Positions 33,063 to 41,961 of a stretch of 64,000 bases of DNA are shown piece after piece (positions within the stretch are counted from its first letter, which is position 1; each line of letters opens with the position of its first letter). This stretch comes from DRPN01 sp964599235. GTDB taxonomy: Bacteria; Bacteroidota; Bacteroidia; Bacteroidales; VadinHA17. A model generated the notes under the pieces. The model was given only the letters and a program-made list of their open reading frames with translations. It did no database searches and was not told the DNA's origin. The translations under genes were made by a program, and so were the position numbers. The DNA lies in NCBI GenBank assembly GCA_964599235.1, contig CAZRDX010000007.1:248001-312000 (forward strand), given 5' to 3'.

Positions 33063-33905
33063 TCACTGTTTCTTGATCTCCACGTGGCTTTTACGGTTCG
33101 GCTTGGAGAAATTCTGCGACCAGTACATGTAGAAATCAATGTTCATCATGCCGGTGCAGCCGGACCATGTTCCGCCACCTCCGGTCCAGTAATCGTATGG
33201 ACCAGGAAGGGTCTGACCCCAGTAGTCGTGCTCGATGGTGATGGAACCATCCAAAAGACCGATGTGGAGCAGGACATCGCCTTCGTTGCCGTGGCCTTTC
33301 TGGAAGGTCTCACCCCATCCTTCGTACACTTTCGAGAGGAAAGGAGGATGGAAGACATCTCCATCGGGAACGGCCTTGACACGAATGACGTTGTCGCCGT
33401 CTTCGGCATTATGGACGACCGTAACGGTCAGGTCATCTACCTTGCTGTCGCCTGTTTCCGAACCTTTCCAGGTCCCCACGAAATCGTCAATGCTCCAGGG
33501 GCAGAAACGCTTGAGGATGACGTGAAGGGAATCAGGCTCCGAGGTTACTCCTCCGTGGGTCGTTTCGGTCACGATGAGGTAAGCGGAGGTATCAACACTA
33601 CTCTGGTGCCAGGTCACATAAACGACATTGGGATAAATGGAGTCCTGCTTGATATCGGCTTCATAACCGGCGGTCGTCCAGTTGTAGGTGGAACCGCCCC
33701 GGTAGGCGACGCTGTATTTCACAGCAGCCAGACCGGATGCCGAGACTTCGGTAGGACCCTGGAAGTCGAGGATCTTGGGGATCACCTTGTTCCAGTCATA
33801 GGCATCCCTGGCCTTTTCCACATCGGATTCGGTACATCCGGTGAAAAGGAAGGCAGCCATGACCATCAGACCCAGAAAAGAATGGATGATTGTTCTATTC
33901 TTCAT
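33063..33905 (-). CDS. SusCD-locus lipoprotein 1 (PKD-like domain)
   Basis: This 280-residue protein has a lipoprotein signal ending AAFLFTGC, with a mature N-terminal Cys at about 24. The N-terminal Ig/PKD-like domain and the FCPWSIDDFVGTWKGSETGDS junction match lipoprotein 2. The C-terminal domain ends YWTGGGGTWSGCTG and SQNFSKPNR. It directly follows susD (35 bp) and is followed by a strong hairpin, so SusC, SusD and this protein probably form the highly expressed part of the locus. By position it may be a surface accessory such as SusE/F, but sequence homology to those is not visible. Confidence 0.72.
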   Translation of the reverse strand: MKNRTIIHSFLGLMVMAAFLFTGCTESDVEKARDAYDWNKVIPKILDFQGPTEVSASGLAAVKYSVAYRGGSTYNWTTAGYEADIKQDSIYPNVVYVTWHQSSVDTSAYLIVTETTHGGVTSEPDSLHVILKRFCPWSIDDFVGTWKGSETGDSKVDDLTVTVVHNAEDGDNVIRVKAVPDGDVFHPPFLSKVYEGWGETFQKGHGNEGDVLLHIGLLDGSITIEHDYWGQTLPGPYDYWTGGGGTWSGCTGMMNIDFYMYWSQNFSKPNRKSHVEIKKQ

Positions 33906-33940
33906 GGTATTAATCTTTTTTTTAATGACATCAAAACAAA

Positions 33941-35485
33941 TTACTTATCACAGGAAGCACCCACGGGTGATACCAGGCCATCGTATCCTTTCCAGCAGCC
34001 TTTGGAGAGATCGTCCGGGCCATCGGTGGTATAGTTCGGATAGCCGATGATCTCGAGTTCGGCAGCAGGAACGGGATAATGCAGGATCGTTCCGGCCTGG
34101 AGCATATCTCTTCTCCGCATATCGAAGAAGCCGGTACCGCCCTGTGTAAGGATCAGCTCGACATCCCTTTCGTAGAAAATGATCTCCAGAGCCTCCTCAG
34201 CGTTGGTAGGAGCCACATCGGGCAATCCGCCACGGGCTTTACGGGCACCGTTGGCATCGTTGAGGATGGCGGCTGCTCCGTTGATGTCATTGTTGGCACG
34301 CACGAGGGCTTCAGCGATCAGCATGTCATTCTCCCACTTACGGAAGGTAGGAGCGGGACCCTGCCATGTCTGCAGCCAGTCGTCATACCTTTTGTAGCGG
34401 TAGTGCGAGAAGTGGTAGAAACCCCTTTCAGGACGGAAGTTGTTGTCGGGCAGGAACTGGAAGTCGGAAGCCAGACGTGCATCGTCCGACTGGGCTTCGC
34501 CCGGGTCGTTTCCGTCGGGAGTGTTCCAGGAAACGTTGTCATCCGGCCAGCGGGAAGGATAATCATGGTCCATCAGGTTGATGATCCTGTGGTCGATCCT
34601 TACCCAGCCGGGATAGACGCCGTAACCTTTGAGGTTGTCCCACCAGGTTTTGTCATCCATGTCGGGAGCGAGGTCGAAGTCGATGCCGTTCTGGGCATAG
34701 GTCAGTACCTTGTCCCAGGGTACCTGCTGGTTCTCAGCGGCCGTACGCGGCGTATAAGCAAGGATACGAGCAGCATAGCTGCTGGCCACCTTGCGGAAAT
34801 CGGCCTTCGAGAAGTTGTAGCCACGAACGAAGCCATCCGGCAAGTTGTAGTCGTAGGAAGTGTTGTCAATGGTCTGGATGGCTTTGTCGAGGAAAGCCAG
34901 GCCGGCAGCCGACACATCCTGATAAGGGCTGAACTCCAGTGTGGTAAGGTCGGTATCCCAGTCGATGATGTTGGCCTGGTCGTAGATCAGGCCCAGGTAA
35001 CCGTGGACCACCCCCTGGATGAAGTAGCACCATGCGCGGATCATGTCGGTGACATCTTTGCCATTGTCTTCGATGACGATACCTTCTCCATCGATCTTCT
35101 TCAACACATCGTTGACCTGGGAGAGGGCAGAATAGGAGCTGTTCCAGAAATTCCTGTTCACATAGGCATAGGAATAGGTGATGTCGTTGTTGAAAGGCTT
35201 CCTCGGTTCCGAGGAGAGGTCTTTCATTCCGGCATTACCCCACGAACAGGTATTCTGGTCGGCCATGGTGCACATGGAGAGTGCAGGGCCGCTGTACTCC
35301 TGGATCGCGTTGTTCCAGACCCTGAACGCACCACCGGCCAGCTTGATCAGGTCGGACGGAGTGGCCAGCACGTCGTCGGTATCAGGGTCGTTGTAGTTCT
35401 CGACATCCATATCGACGCAGCTATAGCTGATCAATCCGATACCGAGGACCACTAAATAAACGAACTTGAAAAATTTGCTTTTCAT
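33941..35485 (-). CDS. SusD-family outer-membrane lipoprotein
   Basis: This 514-residue SusD/RagB-like protein has a lipoprotein signal ending IGLISYSC, then a TPR-rich body (MIRAWCYFIQGVVHGYLGLIYD). The C-terminal region contains FYERDVELILTQGGTGFFD and DMRRRDMLQAGTI, typical of the family. It forms the lid of the SusC transporter and binds substrate at the cell surface. It lies 29 bp downstream of the susC gene. A paralogue with stretches of identical DNA lies at 53729-55312. The ligand cannot be deduced. Confidence 0.93.
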   Translation of the reverse strand: MKSKFFKFVYLVVLGIGLISYSCVDMDVENYNDPDTDDVLATPSDLIKLAGGAFRVWNNAIQEYSGPALSMCTMADQNTCSWGNAGMKDLSSEPRKPFNNDITYSYAYVNRNFWNSSYSALSQVNDVLKKIDGEGIVIEDNGKDVTDMIRAWCYFIQGVVHGYLGLIYDQANIIDWDTDLTTLEFSPYQDVSAAGLAFLDKAIQTIDNTSYDYNLPDGFVRGYNFSKADFRKVASSYAARILAYTPRTAAENQQVPWDKVLTYAQNGIDFDLAPDMDDKTWWDNLKGYGVYPGWVRIDHRIINLMDHDYPSRWPDDNVSWNTPDGNDPGEAQSDDARLASDFQFLPDNNFRPERGFYHFSHYRYKRYDDWLQTWQGPAPTFRKWENDMLIAEALVRANNDINGAAAILNDANGARKARGGLPDVAPTNAEEALEIIFYERDVELILTQGGTGFFDMRRRDMLQAGTILHYPVPAAELEIIGYPNYTTDGPDDLSKGCWKGYDGLVSPVGASCDK

Positions 35486-35514
35486 AATCTTTCCGTTTTT
35501 AATTCCTAAGTTTT

Positions 35515-38500
35515 TTAAAATTTCAGCTCAATGGAACCCGTAAATGTCCGGTAGTTGGGATAGGAGAATTCATCCCAAGCCTGGATGGTGGCGTCACCGG
35601 CACCTTCATACGAACCGATCTCCGGGTCGAAGCCGGGATAGTTGGTGAAGGTATAGAGGTTCCTTCCCTGCACCCCAATACGCATGTGCTTGAAGAACTT
35701 GAGGAACGACTTGTTGATCTCGTAGTAGACCGACAGCTCGCGGATCTTCACGTAGGTACCGTCGTAGACGAAATGTGAAGAGGGAGCAGCCACGTTGTAA
35801 AGCGACTGGTAGTAGTCGAAGGCCTTTTTCTGATAATCGGGCAGGCCATAGACATCCTGGTCGGCCGAACGCATATCCCTGTACATCCACTGGTTGGTCA
35901 GGTTGTAGATATCGCCGCCCTGTTTCCAGTCGAGCAGGAAGTAGACGGTGAACCCGTAGAAGCTGACCGTATTGGCCAGGGTCATGTTGAAGTCGGGGTT
36001 GGCATCGCCGATCTTCTGGTTGATGGCGTTGCCGGCATCATCCTGGTCGATGATGACATGCTCGAACCTGGTACCTTCGGTTCCGATGGGGATCACATAA
36101 CCATCGCTGTTGATGGTGAAGTCGTTACGATCCCATCCGGCGGGCAGGTCATCGAGCGAGCGGATGAAACGCTGACCGAACAGTTCGCCGAAGACGGCAC
36201 CTTCTTCGATACGATAGGTACCGGGCGAGGTGGAGTTACCACGGGCACCCATCGTGAAGGGAGGCACATCCAGTTTCGAGATCCACTGTTTCACGTGGGT
36301 GAAGGTCAGGTTGGCCGTCCAGTTCAGTTTGCTGGTGGTGATGATACGGGCACCGAGCGTGGCTTCATAAGCTTCGGAGCTCAGTGTACCCATGTTCTGC
36401 CACTGGTATTTGTAACCCACACTTGCCGGCAGCGGTACGGGCCAGAACTGATCTTCGGCATCGGTATTCGAGTAAACGAACTCGAAATCGAGACGCTTGA
36501 GGATCTCGGCGTTCAAACCGACCTCGAATTCCTTGATCAGCGAGGGCTTGATCTTGGAGTTACCCAGGGTGTTCTTCGAGACGTTACCACCGGAGAGGTT
36601 GTAGGTCTCGTACTGAGCGTTCCACGGCGGACGGTTACCGGAGGTACCGTAAGCAGCACGGATCTTCAGTTCGTTGACACCCGGGATGGTGATATCCTCA
36701 GTGATACGGTAAGCACCCGAGACCCTGTAGTAGGAATGCCATCTTTCGTCAGCACCGAACTGCGAAGCACCATCGTAACGGTAGAGGATCGATCCGATGT
36801 ACTTGGCTTTGTAGTCGAAGTCGGCGATGGCGAAGATGTTCTGGGCAATGGTCTCACCCATATAGGAATCGTTCCAGATCTTGTCCTGATCGATGGCCGA
36901 GAAGTCGGGGATATTCCTCACCGAGAAGTCATTACCACCGGTGCGGAAGCCTTTCCAGCGGTTGTTCTCGAAGAGGTAGCTGGCCTTGAACTTGGTCGTC
37001 CAGTCGCCGAACTGCTTGTTGAAGTTCAGCGTGGCCTGCAAAGTCTGATAGAAGCTTTCGCCCCACGACTTGCTCATGGCACCTTTCGTACCTCCTGTAT
37101 TGTAGGAGCCGAGGGTCAGATAACCCACAGGACGGTACCAGCTGGAGTTGTCATCCCTTTTCTCGAACGAGTACTGGACATCGGCCTTCAACCACGAGGT
37201 AAAGTTGTAGGCGAACTTATAGCTCGACAGGATCCTGAAGCGTTTGGTCCAGCTGTCGGTATTGGCCAGCGGGTACAGCGGGTTGGTGGTGGTACCGAAC
37301 TGGTCGACCTTCAGCCGGTAAGGAGAACCATCGGGGTTCTTGGCATACAGGTTCATGTCGGGCTGGAGCTGCATCAGCGAGAAGAAGTCCATAGCCCCGT
37401 TGTCCTTGTGGGTTGAGATGATCAGGTTACTGGTATTGAAGGTGAACTTGTCGGAGAACCTGTGGTCGAGGTTCATGCGGAAGTTCTCACGTTTGTAACC
37501 GTTCACGTTGAAAACGATACCGGCCTGGTGGGTGTTCTCATACGAGATCATGAAGTTGGTCTTGTCGAGGTTGGATTCCACCGAGATGTAGTTGGTGTAG
37601 TAGTCACCGCCGGTATAGAATTCGCTCAGATGATCATGGACGACGCCGAAGGGGTTGTCCATGTAGTGGTCATCGTCGATCACGCGGCTGCCGGAGAGCA
37701 GGATTCCGATGCTGTCGGGGTTGTCCTGACCGGGCAGTTCACCGTAGATGAGGGTATTGGCATACTTGGTGAACCGGTGCTCGGTGTTCCAGTCCGGCTT
37801 CAGTTTGTAGAAGTGATGGGTAGAGACATCCATCACATGGGCCAGGTTGGATTTACCGTACTCACCGCGGTAGGTCACGAGGGTCTGGTTTTTGGCGAGG
37901 CCTTTCCCACGTTTGGTGGTGATGACGATGACTCCGTTCCCGGCGCGGGAACCGTAGAGAGCGGAAGCGGCAGCTCCTTTCACCACCTCCATGGAAGCGA
38001 TGTCGTCGACGTTGATGTCAGCGAGGGTACCGGAGAGCTGGACACCGTCGACGATGATCAGGGGCGCGGAGCTTCCTCTGAGGTTGGTAGCACCACGAAG
38101 ACGGATGGCGGGGGTCGTTCCCGGCGATCCGCCCGGCTGCACGATGGTCACACCGGCCACCTTACCCTGAAGGGCCGTGGCAGGGTTGGAAGCAGGTGCT
38201 TCTTTCAGCTCTTTCTCACCCACGGTGGACACCGAGACGGAAAGCTTCTTCTTCGGCGTTCCGGATGCCACACCGGAGACCACCACTTCGTCGAGACCAA
38301 AGACGTCAGGCTGCATCTGCACATCGATCTGCGTCCTGCCGTCAATGCTAACCTCCTGGGTCTTCATACCCACAAAACTGAACTCCAGCACAGTGGCGTC
38401 GGCCGGAACGGTGAGGGTGTACTTCCCGTCAAAGTCGGTGACGGTACCGTACTGCGTGTTGCCCTTCACCACGACTGTCACGCCAGGTAACGGCGAACCA

Positions 38501-38604
38501 TCATCGGCACTGGTGACAGTACCGCTAATAGTCTGCGTCTGTGCCTGGGCCAGTTGCAAGCCTACAAACACCAGGAACACGAAAAAAGCCGTAAGTTTTT
38601 TCAT
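35515..38604 (-). CDS. SusC/RagA-family TonB-dependent transporter
   Basis: This 1029-residue outer-membrane receptor has a signal peptide (ending LQLAQAQ), a carboxypeptidase-regulatory-like domain (about 25-105, ISGTVTSADDGSPLPGVTVV), and a TonB box region (LDEVVVSGVASG). The plug follows with ALQGKVAGVTI and GVIVITTKRG, then a 22-strand barrel ending in YRTFTGSIELKF with terminal Phe. It imports oligomeric substrates through the SusCD complex. The start at 38604 (MKKLTAFFVF) was chosen because it begins the signal peptide. It is the first gene of the run and has a good promoter. Confidence 0.95.
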   Translation of the reverse strand: MKKLTAFFVFLVFVGLQLAQAQTQTISGTVTSADDGSPLPGVTVVVKGNTQYGTVTDFDGKYTLTVPADATVLEFSFVGMKTQEVSIDGRTQIDVQMQPDVFGLDEVVVSGVASGTPKKKLSVSVSTVGEKELKEAPASNPATALQGKVAGVTIVQPGGSPGTTPAIRLRGATNLRGSSAPLIIVDGVQLSGTLADINVDDIASMEVVKGAAASALYGSRAGNGVIVITTKRGKGLAKNQTLVTYRGEYGKSNLAHVMDVSTHHFYKLKPDWNTEHRFTKYANTLIYGELPGQDNPDSIGILLSGSRVIDDDHYMDNPFGVVHDHLSEFYTGGDYYTNYISVESNLDKTNFMISYENTHQAGIVFNVNGYKRENFRMNLDHRFSDKFTFNTSNLIISTHKDNGAMDFFSLMQLQPDMNLYAKNPDGSPYRLKVDQFGTTTNPLYPLANTDSWTKRFRILSSYKFAYNFTSWLKADVQYSFEKRDDNSSWYRPVGYLTLGSYNTGGTKGAMSKSWGESFYQTLQATLNFNKQFGDWTTKFKASYLFENNRWKGFRTGGNDFSVRNIPDFSAIDQDKIWNDSYMGETIAQNIFAIADFDYKAKYIGSILYRYDGASQFGADERWHSYYRVSGAYRITEDITIPGVNELKIRAAYGTSGNRPPWNAQYETYNLSGGNVSKNTLGNSKIKPSLIKEFEVGLNAEILKRLDFEFVYSNTDAEDQFWPVPLPASVGYKYQWQNMGTLSSEAYEATLGARIITTSKLNWTANLTFTHVKQWISKLDVPPFTMGARGNSTSPGTYRIEEGAVFGELFGQRFIRSLDDLPAGWDRNDFTINSDGYVIPIGTEGTRFEHVIIDQDDAGNAINQKIGDANPDFNMTLANTVSFYGFTVYFLLDWKQGGDIYNLTNQWMYRDMRSADQDVYGLPDYQKKAFDYYQSLYNVAAPSSHFVYDGTYVKIRELSVYYEINKSFLKFFKHMRIGVQGRNLYTFTNYPGFDPEIGSYEGAGDATIQAWDEFSYPNYRTFTGSIELKF

Positions 38605-38647
38605 AGACAAAAGTTTTAGGTTTATGAATAAGTTAACAAAGGTCATA

Positions 38648-38680
38648 CAAAGTAATACAATTTTTTTTTATTTATCAAAA
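38648..38680 (-). promoter_or_regulatory. Putative promoter of the SusCD locus
   Basis: On the minus strand TTTTG (38676-38680), a 20-nt spacer and TTACTTTG (38648-38655, one mismatch to TAnnTTTG) precede the susC ATG by 43 nt. A closely similar GTTACTTTGTGTCA precedes the first arylsulfotransferase-like gene. No ECF-sigma/anti-sigma pair or hybrid two-component regulator, common beside SusCD loci, is adjacent. Confidence 0.45.
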
Positions 38681-38835
38681 CCAAGTATAGCAAGGATTAC
38701 AGAAAAATCCAACCCTTTTTTGAAGGCATCCACACGCCAGATACGCGTACTATGCTCATATTCAACTCTTTGGAAAAAAGTATGACAAAAATCAATTTTT
38801 ATTCAGAAATATGATCTTCTCAGCAGCAACAAGGC

Positions 38836-40518
38836 TTAGAGGTGCTCCAGGACATAACGGTGGATACGTTCGGCCTCTTGGATCACCTCCCGGCGAAGTT
38901 CATCGGCCTTGCGGATCCACTCATTTTTTTCTTTTTCCTCCAGTCCTGCTGCGTTGATAAGGACGTTGAGGTGGGCACCTTCGACGGCGGTGCGAATGGC
39001 CAGGGCTCCTACTCCGGCATCGGAGATGGAGTTGGGGTTTCCTGTACGGGCCATGGCATCCAGCACTTCGAGAGCTTTTGCGGCGGTCTGCATCACGGCA
39101 TAGGGCACTTCGATGGCGTGGAGGGTGGCTCTGTGGATGGCTTCGTGACGGGCTTGTTGTTCGGCTTCGCTCTTTTTGGGCAGGCCGTAGGCCTCCATGA
39201 TGGCATTGAACGCCCGGGTGTCCTCGTCGACGAGGCGCAGCAGCTCGTTCTGTATCTCTTTGCCGCGCACGGCCCAGTCGGAGAACTCCTCCCACCGGTC
39301 ATCCCACCCCCGTTTGTGGGAGGAGAGGTTGGCCACCATGGTGCCGAGCGCCGTACCCAGGGCTCCTATGTATGCCGAGACCGACCCGCCGCCGGGAGCG
39401 GGCGACTCCGAGGCGGTCTCATTCATGAAATCTTCCAGGCTCTTATCCACCAGCCGCTTCCCGGGTTTGCCCTCCAGCACATATTCGATGATCTTCTCCT
39501 CCGGCCTGAACTCATACAGGTCGTTGAGACCGAGGGAGAGCACGGCGATACGGATCAGTTCGCTGTCGGGCACTCCCAGCGAGCGTTTCTGTTTTCTGAG
39601 GAAATATTTTCCAGCATCGAGCATGGTCTTCAGCGGCACGAGTCCCACCAGTTCAGAGCCGGTGACCCGCAGTCCGCGTGCTTCGGCACGGCGGCACACC
39701 TCGTCGAAGGCCACGTGCAGGGGTGTGACCGACAGGTTGGTGAGGTTCATGGAGATCTGGGCGATGCCGTACTCTTCGATGTACCAGCCGATGGCTTTTA
39801 CGGCCTTGAGGCTGCCGGGGATCATCACGGGGTTTCCGTCCTTGTCGCGTACGATCTTACCGGTGAGTGGGTCTCCTTCTCTTTTCACGCGCCCCCTTTC
39901 CCGCACATCGAAAGCCACGGCATTGGCCCGGCGTGTGGAGGTGGTGTTGAGGTTGACGTTGTAGGCCACCAGGAAGTCGCGAGCCCCTACGACGGTGGCG
40001 CCGGTGCGGGGGTTGAACTCGGCCGGCCCGAAATCGGGTTTCCAGTGCGGGTCGGCCAGTTTTTCTTTCAGGCCTTCGTACTCGCCGGCACGGATAGTGG
40101 CCAGGTTGCGACGTTCTTCGGAGAACGCGGCATATTCATAGCAATAGACGGGGATCTTCAGCTCTTCGCCGATGCGGCGTGCCAGGGCCCGGGCATATTC
40201 CACCGTCTCTTCCATGGTGATGTTGGCCACGGGCACGAGCGGACAGACGTCGGTAGCGCCCATGCGGGGGTGTTCGCCGTGGTGGGTGCTCATATCGATC
40301 ACCTCAGCGGCCTTCTTCACGGCCCTGAAGGCAGCCTCGACCACCGCCTCCGGCTCCCCGGCGAAGGTGACGACCGTCCTGTTGGTGGCCTTGCCGGGAT
40401 CGACATCCAGGAGCTTCACACCCTCGACCCGTTCGATCTCATCCGTGATCCGGCGTATCTTCTCCATATCCCGTCCCTCGCTGAAGTTGGGGACGCATTC
40501 GATGATCTTGCCTTTCAT
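38836..40518 (-). CDS. ftcD: Formimidoyltransferase-cyclodeaminase
   Basis: This 560-residue bifunctional enzyme moves the formimino group from formiminoglutamate to tetrahydrofolate, then deaminates it to 5,10-methenyl-THF, the end of histidine breakdown. The transferase domain (about 1-325) opens with IIECVPNFSEGRD and contains MSTHHGEHPRMGATDVCP, with the catalytic His. The cyclodeaminase domain (about 355-560) shows TASESPAPGGGSVSAYIGA. Both domains are intact. It lies 32 bp downstream of hutI. The start at 40518 fits the family opening. Confidence 0.96.
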   Translation of the reverse strand: MKGKIIECVPNFSEGRDMEKIRRITDEIERVEGVKLLDVDPGKATNRTVVTFAGEPEAVVEAAFRAVKKAAEVIDMSTHHGEHPRMGATDVCPLVPVANITMEETVEYARALARRIGEELKIPVYCYEYAAFSEERRNLATIRAGEYEGLKEKLADPHWKPDFGPAEFNPRTGATVVGARDFLVAYNVNLNTTSTRRANAVAFDVRERGRVKREGDPLTGKIVRDKDGNPVMIPGSLKAVKAIGWYIEEYGIAQISMNLTNLSVTPLHVAFDEVCRRAEARGLRVTGSELVGLVPLKTMLDAGKYFLRKQKRSLGVPDSELIRIAVLSLGLNDLYEFRPEEKIIEYVLEGKPGKRLVDKSLEDFMNETASESPAPGGGSVSAYIGALGTALGTMVANLSSHKRGWDDRWEEFSDWAVRGKEIQNELLRLVDEDTRAFNAIMEAYGLPKKSEAEQQARHEAIHRATLHAIEVPYAVMQTAAKALEVLDAMARTGNPNSISDAGVGALAIRTAVEGAHLNVLINAAGLEEKEKNEWIRKADELRREVIQEAERIHRYVLEHL

Positions 40519-40550
40519 GGTTCTGTTGGTTTTAACTGGTGTCAGGATCT

Positions 40551-41831
40551 TCATTTATGCTGCCCGTCCCCCGTGATAGGACGGTGTTCTTTTTCTCTCA
40601 CCATGATCTTTCCGTTGATGATCAGGGTGCTCACATGGTCGCTCCCGTAAGCATAGGGCAGGAACTCATATCCCGGCACGGGACGTGTGATGATGAGACT
40701 GGCCTTTTTACCGGGGGCGAGTGATCCTAGCTCCTCTTCGACGCCCATGGCATAGGCGGCATTGATGGTGGCAGCGGTGATCACCTCCTCGGGCAGCATG
40801 CGCATACGCACCATGGCCAGGGCCATCATCAGCTGCATGTTGCCGGCAGGTGACGATCCCGGGTTGAAGTCGGAGGCGAGGGCCACCGGCAGGCCGGCTC
40901 CGATCATCTCCCGGGCGGGCGGATCCTTCAGCCCCAGGAAGAAAGAAGCGCCGGGAAGGAGGGTGGGCATGGTCTCCGAACCTTTCAGGGTTTGTATTTC
41001 ATCTTCCCCCACATATTCGAGATGGTCCACGGAGAGGGCGTGGTATTTCACCCCCACCTGTACGCCTCCTGAATAGTCGAGTTCGTTGGCATGGATCTTG
41101 GCGCGCAGGCCGTGTTTCATCCCGGCCATCAGGATGCGGTCGGTCTGCTCCGGAGTGAAGAAGCCGCGGTCGCAGAAGACGTCGATGAAGTCGGCCAGTC
41201 CTTCGCCCGCCACCCTGGGGATCATCTCGCCGATCACCAGGTCGACATAGGCGTCGGGGTCGTTCCTGTATGCGGCGGGCAGGGCGTGGGCTCCGAGGAA
41301 GGTGGCACGGATGGTGAGAGGGGTGTTCTCCCGCAGACGCCGGATGACGCGCAGCATCTTCATCTCGTCTTCCGTGGTGAGGCCATAACCGCTTTTGATC
41401 TCCAGAGCGGCGGTACCCTGCAGCATCACCTCCTCCACCCGGGTGAGGGCTTGTTCATACAGTTCTTCTTCGGAGGTCTCGTGAAGGAGGCTCGCCGAGT
41501 TAAGGATCCCGCCGCCGCGGCGGGCGATCTCCTCGTACGAGAGCCCCATGATCTTGTCGCGGTATTCTTTCTCACGGCTGCCCGCATACACCAGATGGGT
41601 GTGCGGATCGCAGAAAGCGGGCATCACCACGCGTCCAGCGGCATCGATCCTTTCCGCTCCGGGTACTTCGGGCACTTCTTCCATCGGCCCCAGGGAACGG
41701 ATCCGCTCACCCTCGATGAGCAAATATGCATTGCGCACCACCGGAAGCGCTGCCATCTCCGGCCCGCCTACACGACGGACGCCGGCAGGCCAGGAGCCCA
41801 GAAGCTCCTTAATGTTCGTGATCAGGATCAT
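40551..41831 (-). CDS. hutI: Imidazolonepropionase
   Basis: This 426-residue amidohydrolase converts imidazolone-5-propionate to formiminoglutamate. Metal and substrate motifs are CDPHTHLVYAGSREKEY, HANELDYSGG, LSVDHLEYV and ALASDFNPGSSPAGN. The start at 41831 gives family length; the longer frame reads back across the promoter of the divergent outer-membrane gene. It heads the hutI-ftcD pair. Histidase and urocanase genes are not in the window, so they must be encoded elsewhere if the pathway is complete. Confidence 0.96.
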   Translation of the reverse strand: MILITNIKELLGSWPAGVRRVGGPEMAALPVVRNAYLLIEGERIRSLGPMEEVPEVPGAERIDAAGRVVMPAFCDPHTHLVYAGSREKEYRDKIMGLSYEEIARRGGGILNSASLLHETSEEELYEQALTRVEEVMLQGTAALEIKSGYGLTTEDEMKMLRVIRRLRENTPLTIRATFLGAHALPAAYRNDPDAYVDLVIGEMIPRVAGEGLADFIDVFCDRGFFTPEQTDRILMAGMKHGLRAKIHANELDYSGGVQVGVKYHALSVDHLEYVGEDEIQTLKGSETMPTLLPGASFFLGLKDPPAREMIGAGLPVALASDFNPGSSPAGNMQLMMALAMVRMRMLPEEVITAATINAAYAMGVEEELGSLAPGKKASLIITRPVPGYEFLPYAYGSDHVSTLIINGKIMVREKEHRPITGDGQHK

Positions 41832-41900
41832 TCTCTCCCTCCTCTCTGTGACGGTGCTAAAATACGAAAAAGGTATCATAACCGCCGGGAGGACGGGAAG

Positions 41901-41932
41901 TTTTGAAAAGCCGACAATTTTTAGAACATTTG
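41901..41932 (+). promoter_or_regulatory. Putative promoter for the BamA/TamA-like gene
   Basis: TTTTG (41901-41905), a 19-nt spacer and AACATTTG (41925-41932, one mismatch to TAnnTTTG) lie 29 nt before the ATG. Confidence 0.42.
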
Positions 41933-41961
41933 TATCCATAACCCTGAAACACCGACCCGAC

